Source of the DNA: DATBLE01 sp046735055
GTDB lineage: Bacteria; Actinomycetota; Thermoleophilia; Gaiellales; Gaiellaceae
Length of the DNA: 6,883 nt
Direction: 5' to 3'
Assembly: GCA_046735055.1 (NCBI GenBank)
Contig: JBKPSO010000229.1
Location: forward strand, 1-6,883
Shown here in pieces: positions 1 to 5,136 of the stretch. The notes beneath the pieces were generated by a model, which was not told the origin of the DNA, made no database searches, and saw only the letters and a program-made list of their open reading frames with translations. Made by a program: the position numbers and the translations under genes. Position 1 is the first letter of the stretch. Each line of letters begins with the position of its first letter.

Positions 1-105
1 GTCCTAGCTTCCGTTTGCTACGCCGGCGTGACGTTGACCGGCGAGGGCGGGGACACCATCGGGGCCACGCCCGACCCCGCCTGTCGAACGTTCTTCAACG
101 TCTAA
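1..105 (+). CDS. C-terminal fragment of a small, probably secreted protein (5' end outside window)
   Basis: Frame 1 is open from the left edge to a TAA at 103-105 and gives 34 residues. They contain LASVCYAGVTLT and end in CRTFFNV. The same core recurs in the decayed copy at 433-710 (LASVSYTDVTLT), with 9 of 12 residues identical, so the two belong to one family. From memory, actinobacterial secreted hypothetical proteins of roughly 100-150 residues end with such a beta-strand pattern (CP-GQ-L-LASVSY-VTLTDTTN); this was not searched. The function is unknown. Only the tail is visible, so whether the gene is intact cannot be judged. A strong hairpin follows 12 bases after the stop, which fits the true end of a transcription unit. 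Confidence 0.6.
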   Translation, partial: VLASVCYAGVTLTGEGGDTIGATPDPACRTFFNV

Positions 106-117
106 CGCTTCCTAGTC

Positions 118-154
118 CGCTGGGAGCCGAGTTAGTCCACCTCGGCTCCCAGCG
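118..154 (+). terminator. Perfect 14-bp hairpin, probable transcription terminator
   Basis: Bases 118-131 (CGCTGGGAGCCGAG) pair perfectly with 141-154 (CTCGGCTCCCAGCG) across a 9-base loop. The hairpin begins 12 bases after the TAA of the gene ending at 105. No T-run follows (the next bases are CGCCGCGGG), so it is not a canonical intrinsic terminator. U-less hairpins after stop codons are common in high-GC actinobacteria. Position and perfect pairing support termination or 3'-end protection of that transcript. Confidence 0.75.
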
Positions 155-417
155 CGCCGCGGGCCAATGCAGCCTGGTTTGGTCGCGAAGCCGCCCAGCG
201 AACCGACTGGCCCGAAGGCGCCTTCATCGCCCTCCGGCCCCATAGGCGTCGAGCACTTGAGCGTGTCGGGGCCGAAGAGCCGACCCAGACTGCTCGTGCT
301 CGACCCGGCCACCCTCCAGGCCTGCTGGCAGGAGCTTGCACACCGTCTCCTTGAAGCCGCCGCCGCCCTTGTCTGGGGGCCGTCGCCGGCCTGACGGACG
401 CGCGTTAGTTCAACCTC
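155..417. other. Non-coding or decayed stretch with no recognisable gene
   Basis: Short frames are open on both strands here, but none has a Shine-Dalgarno sequence with a credible protein. A + strand frame from 167 to 394 is proline/alanine/leucine-rich and resembles no family I know. A neighbouring + frame around 165-240 contains DWPEGAFIAL, which looks protein-like, but it ends without a domain and I cannot assign it. This stretch is probably the leader of the downstream pseudogene plus degenerate sequence. No repeat or promoter was recognised. Confidence 0.4.
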
Positions 418-425
418 GAAGGAGG
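418..425 (+). promoter_or_regulatory. Shine-Dalgarno sequence pointing to a lost start codon
   Basis: GAAGGAGG is a near-ideal ribosome binding site. Seven bases downstream sits ACG (433-435), followed by CGACGA. An ancestral ATG here would give Met-Arg-Arg, a typical start for a secreted protein. The next ATG, at 441, is 15 bases from the site and in another frame. This supports an original start at 433 that was lost by a single T-to-C change. Confidence 0.5.
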
Positions 426-432
426 CTTTCGC

Positions 433-710
433 ACGCGACGATGCTCTTCGTCTTGGCCGCAGCTCGGCGGCGCTCGCTGACAGTCCGCACTTCATCAGCG
501 CAACCGGCGCCCTGAACACGGACGGCTCCCTGACCGTCAAGTTCAAGGAAGCCGCCGAGCGATATCAGCTGCCCATCGGGGCAGACGCTGAAGCTGGCGT
601 CGGTCTCGTACACGGACGTCACGCTCACCGATACGACCAACAACGTCTCGGTAATGCTCGGTGATTTCTCCTCCGGATGCCTGCTCCCGAATGTGCGCGG
701 AGCCTTCTAG
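433..710 (+). pseudogene. Decayed small secreted protein, paralogue of the gene ending at 105
   Basis: Coherent protein pieces of one gene lie in successive frames. First comes a start-like ACG-CGA-CGA at 433. A hydrophobic signal-like stretch, MLFVLAAA, runs from 441 in another frame. Around 467-553, in a third frame, is AALADSPHFISATGA followed by NTDGSLTVKFKEA. From about 554, in yet another frame, PPSDISCPSGQTLKLASVSY leads into TDVTLTDTTNNVS and ends at TAG 708-710. The tail matches the protein ending at 105. ALA-D resembles a signal-peptidase site. From memory the family has about 60 more residues between the KFKEA and PPSD blocks, so an internal deletion is likely. Several frame changes and the lost start mean no intact protein can be made. 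Sequencing error could explain one frame change but hardly all. Confidence 0.65.
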
Positions 711-788
711 CAAAACGATGCGCCGAGCGTGCCTAGGGCGAACATCAGCGACAGCGGCGGCGACCCGGGTTTTGGCACTGGCTCCGTT

Positions 789-3700
789 TCAGGGTGCCGT
801 TCCTGACTGCAGCCAGCGTTCGAAGGCCGCGATCTGCTCGCGGGGCCAGGCGCCGTCGCAGGGCATCGTGCCTTTGTCCAAGCGGTCGAGGATCGCTTGT
901 GCGTTTGCTTTCACGTCGTCGTACGACCAGAGATCGAATGCGAATCTCATCGACTGCTGGTCGCGGCTTCGGAAGAGCGGCTTGATGTGCTTCACGAAGC
1001 TCACCTGCTCGTCCGGGCCGGGCAGCTCGACCTCGGCCTGCGCCGCGTCATCGGACGGAGGTGCAGGGGTTCGTTCTCCTGGCGGTCCCGCGGCTGCCCA
1101 GCCCCAGCTCGGGACGCTCGCGACCGTCACTTCGTCACCACTCTCGGCTTGTTCGAGCGCCAGCCGCGATTCCCATTCGATATAGGACTCGAATGCCGCC
1201 CTGAACTCGGCGTCGGAGGGAAGCTGCGCGTCATCGGCCGCACGCTTGATCAGCGCGACCCAGCGTGCCCGGAGCTCTTGGTCGACAGGTTGCAGATACT
1301 GCGAGATGACGCGGGTCTCGAGCCCGTACTCGCCGCTGTACCAGGGCGGACCGCCAAAGGCTTCCGCGAGCCACTTGGCGACGCGAATGGGATGGTCTTC
1401 AGCCATGTCGGCGTGAAGCGGTGCGAGCAGCGGATCGTCGGGCACGTGCTTCTCGAAGAAGAATCGTGTCATGCGCTCGAGCGCAGGCAGCCCGCCGCAC
1501 CACTCGTACAGGGTCGGCTCCTCGCTCGCGACGGGATCGGTGAAGTCGACGTACCAGTGCATGCCGCTACAGAAAGGCTTGTTCAGGGAGTGTCCGCAGC
1601 GGCAGAGCGCGTAGTGCTCGCTCGAAGCGCCGGCGTTGCGCAGCTCCTCGTTGCCGTCGGCGTCGAGGAGTTCGATACTGCCGCGCACGCGGTAGGGCCC
1701 GTCCTTCGTCACCTCGATCACCGGCTCGCGTCGGCCGTATTGGTCGACCGAGTCGCGCGCCTCGACGCCGTCGATCGCGTAGCTGAGCGCCCCCGACGGG
1801 CAGGAACGCACGGCGCGGATGATCTCGTCCATCCGTCCCCCGCTGGGGGCGACGAACGGCTCTTGATCGGTTCGGAACACCGTCGCGAGCCGGTCGCTGC
1901 AGAAGCCCGAGTGCTGGCAGGTGCCGCGGTTGTCGAAAATCGTCACCTGTTGACCGACGTAGGTGTCGCGCCGGTCGGGGACGCGCTTCGCGTCTTTCGA
2001 TCCGCTGAAGCCGATCTCGGCGTGCGCGCCGTCGCAAAACGGCTTGAGCGACGATTCGCCGCAGCGGCAGAGCGCCATCTGCGGACGTGTCGGAATCGGC
2101 TCGCCCAGCCAGTTGCGCAGGTTGTCGGCGTTGGTGACAAGGTAGGGGCCGTTGACCGAGGACTGGATTCGGCGGGGGTGAGACGACTGCATCGCCTGCA
2201 GCTGCGTCATCCGCTCCTGAACCTCGGCTGCCCCAACGGCTTTCGCGCTGTGAAGCGCAAGGTCCTGTAGCGCGGCCGTGGCCTCGAGAAGCAGCGCGCG
2301 CCGACGGGGATCGATCTCCACGCTCGCCGCAAGCTCGGTCGCGGCTTGGGCGAGGGCCCACACCGCTTCATCGACCGAGGCGGCGCGCGCACCCTGTGTA
2401 GCTCCGGGCGTGGCGGCGACGTCCGCGGACGCGGAAGCGTCGCTTCCCTCCCGGCCGGCGATCGCTTCGACGAGCGGCCGCAGGACGCTCCGCACCAGCC
2501 GCTCGGCAATGTGGCTGAGTTCGGCTGTCTCGTCGGTCGAGCGAACCGTCGCTGCTCGCGCGGCGGCGATCGAGAAGGCATCGTTGGCGTCGCGAACGAG
2601 GCTCGCCAGCTGACCTTGGGCGTCGTCCGCCGCCGGCGCGGCAGCAACCGCGGCTGCGTACTCGCTCGCACGCGAGCGCAGCGAGTCGAGATCCTCGCCC
2701 GCACCAGACGGTGTTCGCGCCGCGGGCTTGGCGAAGCGGCTCAGCGCGCCCCACTCACCGAAGTGGGAGGCGAGCGAATCGGCGATATCACCGAGCGCGT
2801 CTCCGATCGGACCGAGGTCCGTCGCGAGCGGCTCGCCCGCGTCACCCTGCAGCTGCCGGCAGAACGCGATTGCGTCGCGGAGGCGCTCCTCGAGCAGCGC
2901 CCAGGCCGCTTCCCGATGCGGCATCAGGTAGTCGGTCTCGTAGAAGAGCTCGAAACTCGGGCCGGCCGTCATTCCGGGGTGCTCGGGGCCGACGGGCCGG
3001 GCCGTGATCACGCTGCCGAGCGGTTTCAGCATGCGCAGCATAAGCGCGAGCGTCGTCTCGGCCAGGGTTGCGAGCTGGGCGTCGGATTCCTCGGTGTGCG
3101 CGAAGTAGCGCTCGAAGGTCTGCAGGAGGATTTCGTAGCCGACGTTGAAGAGATCGGTGCAGCGCGCGGTCATCTCGTCACCGATGAGCGGGATCCCCTC
3201 GCCTCGCTCGCCAGACCGGACGGTCGCGAACAGGACCGGGCGCGCGGGGTCGAAGGCCGGATTCGCCCTGCGCAGCTGCCGGTACTCGTCGAGGATCTCG
3301 ACGAACTGGCCGAAGTGCGCGTGCTGCCAGTCGCCGCGCGCGCCCTCGCCCTGCTCGAGGATGGTGTCGATCGCTTGTTGTGCGGACTCGACGCCCGTGA
3401 CGGCGACGAGCTCCGGCCAGTGGAAGTTCGCGGACGTCGCCTGGGCGCGCGGAGGGCCGACGAAGAGTCCCCGTTCGCCGAACTTCGCCGCCAGATGCGC
3501 GATCCCGTTCTCGATCGTGCGGTAGAGATGCCCGACGGTCGCGAAGTCCTGCAACTCCGGCACGATGTCGCCTTCGGCCATCAACGGCACCGCCTCCTCG
3601 ACCGGCACGTCGATCTCGGCTGAGCCCTTCAGCTCCATTCCCTCAGGACGCTCTAGGAAGATGAAGTGGCGCAGCGCCGGCTCGCCGAACGGCACCAGAG

Positions 3701-4085
3701 TCAGGTTCACACCCGGTGGATAGTGGTGAGCGGGGGCAGGGAAGTTCGGGCGCGCGAAATGCGGCGCCGCGCCGATCGCCGAGAGCAGGTTGTGCACGAG
3801 CGCGAGATGGAGCATCTCCTCAGTCGCCACGTGCGAGACCACTCTGCGCCAGCGCGTGACCGCCTCGAGCTCGGCATCGCTCAAACCCTCATCGGTGCTC
3901 TGCTTGAGCGAGAAGGCGGCGAAGAGGTACTGGCACATGATTCCGTGCTCGAGTTCCGCCGCCTGACAGAGCATGTAGATCAGCGCCTCGCGATGTTCGA
4001 TCACGAACGGCGCTTCCGGAGGGGCGAGCCCACCCCTCGAGCCGATCACCTGTGCCAGTCGGCCCTGCCGACCACTCGCGCTCAT
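789..4085 (-). CDS. Multidomain iron/redox fusion: ferritin-like, two CDGSH, ferredoxin-like, truncated-globin and C-terminal domains
   Basis: This 1098-residue protein starts at ATG 4085 behind GAGGAGGG (4093-4100), with 7-base spacing. Residues ~25-270 form a ferritin-like domain of the VioB type. Likely diiron ligands are E44 or E46/H47, E90-x-x-H93, E192, and H257 with E263. Residues ~270-640 are helical, becoming Ala-rich after ~455. CDGSH motif 1 is C673-x-C675, P682, C684-DGA-H688. A divergent ferredoxin-like domain (Fer4_19 type) shows C723, C729 and C762-P. CDGSH-type motif 2 is C828-x-C830, P837, C839-SGM-H843. Residues ~857-975 have a group II truncated-globin pattern (GGP 911-913, W942) but no His at the proximal position. 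The last ~70 residues (HIKPLF, FDLWSYDDVK, MPCDGAWP) have no CxxCH. No signal peptide is visible, so the protein is probably cytoplasmic. It likely handles iron, oxygen or electrons; the substrate is unknown. Domain calls are by eye and the function is inferred. It follows the DUF3224 gene by 54 bp on the same strand. Confidence 0.93.
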   Translation of the reverse strand: MSASGRQGRLAQVIGSRGGLAPPEAPFVIEHREALIYMLCQAAELEHGIMCQYLFAAFSLKQSTDEGLSDAELEAVTRWRRVVSHVATEEMLHLALVHNLLSAIGAAPHFARPNFPAPAHHYPPGVNLTLVPFGEPALRHFIFLERPEGMELKGSAEIDVPVEEAVPLMAEGDIVPELQDFATVGHLYRTIENGIAHLAAKFGERGLFVGPPRAQATSANFHWPELVAVTGVESAQQAIDTILEQGEGARGDWQHAHFGQFVEILDEYRQLRRANPAFDPARPVLFATVRSGERGEGIPLIGDEMTARCTDLFNVGYEILLQTFERYFAHTEESDAQLATLAETTLALMLRMLKPLGSVITARPVGPEHPGMTAGPSFELFYETDYLMPHREAAWALLEERLRDAIAFCRQLQGDAGEPLATDLGPIGDALGDIADSLASHFGEWGALSRFAKPAARTPSGAGEDLDSLRSRASEYAAAVAAAPAADDAQGQLASLVRDANDAFSIAAARAATVRSTDETAELSHIAERLVRSVLRPLVEAIAGREGSDASASADVAATPGATQGARAASVDEAVWALAQAATELAASVEIDPRRRALLLEATAALQDLALHSAKAVGAAEVQERMTQLQAMQSSHPRRIQSSVNGPYLVTNADNLRNWLGEPIPTRPQMALCRCGESSLKPFCDGAHAEIGFSGSKDAKRVPDRRDTYVGQQVTIFDNRGTCQHSGFCSDRLATVFRTDQEPFVAPSGGRMDEIIRAVRSCPSGALSYAIDGVEARDSVDQYGRREPVIEVTKDGPYRVRGSIELLDADGNEELRNAGASSEHYALCRCGHSLNKPFCSGMHWYVDFTDPVASEEPTLYEWCGGLPALERMTRFFFEKHVPDDPLLAPLHADMAEDHPIRVAKWLAEAFGGPPWYSGEYGLETRVISQYLQPVDQELRARWVALIKRAADDAQLPSDAEFRAAFESYIEWESRLALEQAESGDEVTVASVPSWGWAAAGPPGERTPAPPSDDAAQAEVELPGPDEQVSFVKHIKPLFRSRDQQSMRFAFDLWSYDDVKANAQAILDRLDKGTMPCDGAWPREQIAAFERWLQSGTAP

Positions 4086-4139
4086 CGCGCATCCCTCCTC
4101 TGTGTTCCAGGCAGGCCCGATCGTCGCTGGCGCTCCACC

Positions 4140-4553
4140 CTACTCCTCAAACCAGTAGTCCAAAGTGACCGCCGCGTGCTGCCCGAGCTCGGCTTCGAAT
4201 CCGCCCTCGCCACGCAGCCCGGCGAGCTCGCCGGTGGCCGATCCGGGGATGACGAACCATTCGCCCTTCACCGTGCTGCCCTCGAGCGTGCCCGCGTCCT
4301 GGAGCAGGAACGTCCCCTGGCGTCCGCCGAGGGTGCCCGTCACCCGCTCGATGCCGACGAAGCTCGCCGAGCCGTCTTCTCGTTGCGCCTGTAGGAAGCG
4401 AACGACGCCCTCGCCCTCGATGTCGCCGTGGAATGACTCGCTGACGTGGATCTCGACCAGGTTCGGGCCCTCGTCGACCTCCTCGTAGGGCTGTGGCTCA
4501 TAGGTCTTCACCTCGATCCGGCCGGTGCCATGCGTCTTGCCGGCGGTGCCCAT
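4140..4553 (-). CDS. DUF3224 domain protein
   Basis: This 137-residue protein starts at ATG 4553 behind AAGGAG (4561-4566), with 7-base spacing, and ends at TAG 4142-4140. It covers essentially the whole length of the DUF3224 family. Visible hallmarks are FHGDIEGEGVVRFLQA (about residues 41-56), VGIERVTGTLGGRQGTF (about 66-82), GEWFVIPGSATGELAGLRGEG (the motif around residue 100) and the C-terminal HAAVTLDYWFEE. Family members are small glycine-rich beta-barrel proteins with no established activity. There is no signal peptide or membrane segment. It is the first gene of a probable two-gene unit with the 1098-residue iron protein 54 bp downstream. A functional link, such as a ligand-binding partner or a stress-response pair, is inference from position only. 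Confidence 0.93.
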   Translation of the reverse strand: MGTAGKTHGTGRIEVKTYEPQPYEEVDEGPNLVEIHVSESFHGDIEGEGVVRFLQAQREDGSASFVGIERVTGTLGGRQGTFLLQDAGTLEGSTVKGEWFVIPGSATGELAGLRGEGGFEAELGQHAAVTLDYWFEE

Positions 4554-4594
4554 GCTTGCTCTCCTTCCCGTTCCGGTATTTGCTGGTCGTGCCT

Positions 4595-4779
4595 CTACCT
4601 GTCTCGCGTCACCCCGCTCCTATACCCCAAGTGCCTCGACTCCAGCGCCTCGATCGGCAGCCCGGCAAAGGCGATGCGCGCCCGCTGCTCGAGATAGGCA
4701 GGTCGAGGCGTTCCAAGGCGGGATCTGGCTGCGGCAGATCAGAGTTGTCGGACACAACAGCACCTCTAAGTGCGCTCAT
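4595..4779 (-). pseudogene. Possible frameshifted remnant of a short gene, family unknown
   Basis: On the - strand an ATG at 4779 opens a frame reading MSALRGAVVSDNSDLPQPDP, then ALERLDL. The adjacent frame carries YLEQRARIAFAGLPIEALES, then RHLGYRSGVTRDR, to TAG 4597-4595. Almost every codon of that second piece ends in G or C, which is a coding signature. Joining the two around 4690-4700 by one frame change gives a short plausible protein. The only ribosome site is weak (GGAAA before 4779). The remnant ends 41 bases before the DUF3224 start, so it overlaps the region where that operon's promoter should be. I recognise no family. GC-rich noise remains a real alternative. Confidence 0.3.
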
Positions 4780-5090
4780 CGGTTTCCGTCTCGCGCGCCC
4801 CCCACGCGCGCCTCTACTCGAACGCCTCCGTTGTGACCAACGCGCGGGACGCGCGCTCGGGTCCCTCCTCCGCGTACATCCGCTCGAGCGTGGCACCCAT
4901 CTCCGGGTCGCCTCCGGTGAACGCCTCGATCAGAGCGTCGAGGCGCTCGAGTCATCACGCCCTCAGCATCGCGTAGCGGCAGGTTCGCCGCGAGCACGAA
5001 GCGTGCGTGCCGCACGCGGCGGCCGTCTGGAAGCGCTCGTCCTCCTTGTCGGCGAGCTCGATGAGCAGTAGGAGCGCGTCCGCGAGGATC

Positions 5091-5106
5091 ACGAACGGAT
5101 GTTCGC
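5091..5106 (+). promoter_or_regulatory. Upstream LexA-type SOS box
   Basis: ACGAACGGATGTTCGC contains the palindrome CGAAC-N4-GTTCG (5092-5105). It matches 10 of 12 fixed positions of the actinobacterial LexA box TCGAAC-N4-GTTCGA; only the outermost pair differs. Its centre lies exactly 30 bp upstream of the centre of the perfect box at 5121-5136, so both would face the same side of the helix. It covers the place where a -35 element for the hexamer at 5116-5121 would sit. Confidence 0.7.
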
Positions 5107-5115
5107 AGATCTGGT

Positions 5116-5121
5116 TATACT
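5116..5121 (+). promoter_or_regulatory. Putative -10 element of the helicase promoter
   Basis: TATACT matches the sigma-70/SigA -10 consensus TATAAT at 5 of 6 positions. Transcription starting 7-8 bases downstream would begin at or beside A5129, the first base of the helicase ATG, giving a leaderless mRNA. No TTGACA-like -35 is seen at normal spacing (5093-5098 is GAACGG). The hexamer lies between the two LexA-type boxes and touches the second one. Confidence 0.5.
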
Positions 5122-5136
5122 CGAACACATGTTCGA
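5121..5136 (+). promoter_or_regulatory. LexA-type SOS box, perfect match, overlapping the helicase start codon
   Basis: TCGAACACATGTTCGA matches all 12 fixed positions of the SOS box TCGAAC-N4-GTTCGA known from mycobacteria and other actinobacteria. The helicase ATG is 5129-5131, inside the box, and the putative -10 (5116-5121) touches its left edge. LexA bound here would block RNA polymerase directly. This predicts that the helicase is repressed normally and induced by DNA damage. Confidence 0.85.

Larger units (their letters stand above)
4814..5128 (-). pseudogene. Frame-broken actinobacterial hypothetical protein
   Basis: One continuous protein is readable only by changing frame twice. 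Segment A starts near a GTG at 5128 (VFEYNQICEHPFVILADALL, then LLIELADKEDERFQTAA) and runs to about 5020. Segment B (VRHARFVLAANLPLRDAEGV) covers about 5017-4955. Segment C (LERLDALIEAFTGGDPEMGA, then TLERMYAEEGPERAS) runs from 4951 to TAG 4816-4814. Each junction needs a shift of one base, and intervening stops such as TGA at 4954-4952 prevent read-through. The RHARF-L-A-LPL-A pattern recalls short actinobacterial hypothetical proteins of unknown function, from memory only. The N-terminus is probably missing: no ribosome site precedes the GTG, which lies inside the helicase operator. Two sequencing indels are possible but less likely given the neighbouring decay. Confidence 0.6.

Noticed and set aside
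167..394. + strand frame of 75 codons
   Set aside because: There is no Shine-Dalgarno site, third-position bias is modest, and the composition resembles no known family.
112..546. - strand frame of 144 codons
   Set aside because: It runs across both the hairpin and the decayed secreted gene. Its composition is Arg/Ser/Gly-rich with no motif.
698..786. Inverted repeat CGGAGCC (698-704) and GGCTCCG (780-786) between the convergent genes
   Set aside because: Seven bases separated by about 75 bases is too weak and too distant to call a terminator.
897..2270. Long + strand open frame of 457 codons
   Set aside because: It lies antisense to the fusion protein gene, is rich in Arg/Val/Leu/Gly, and shows no domain. 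It is a GC-driven shadow. The same applies to + frames at 661-1185, 2346-3623 and 3666-4394.
4622..4627. GGGTAT on the - strand, like the -10 of SigB-type stress promoters, upstream of the DUF3224 operon
   Set aside because: No GTTT-like -35 lies 12-15 bases upstream, and a single hexamer is expected by chance.
5099..5101. Upstream in-frame ATG as helicase start
   Set aside because: It would place the -10 hexamer and the perfect LexA box inside the coding sequence, and adds ten residues without a recognised motif. It is kept only as an alternative.
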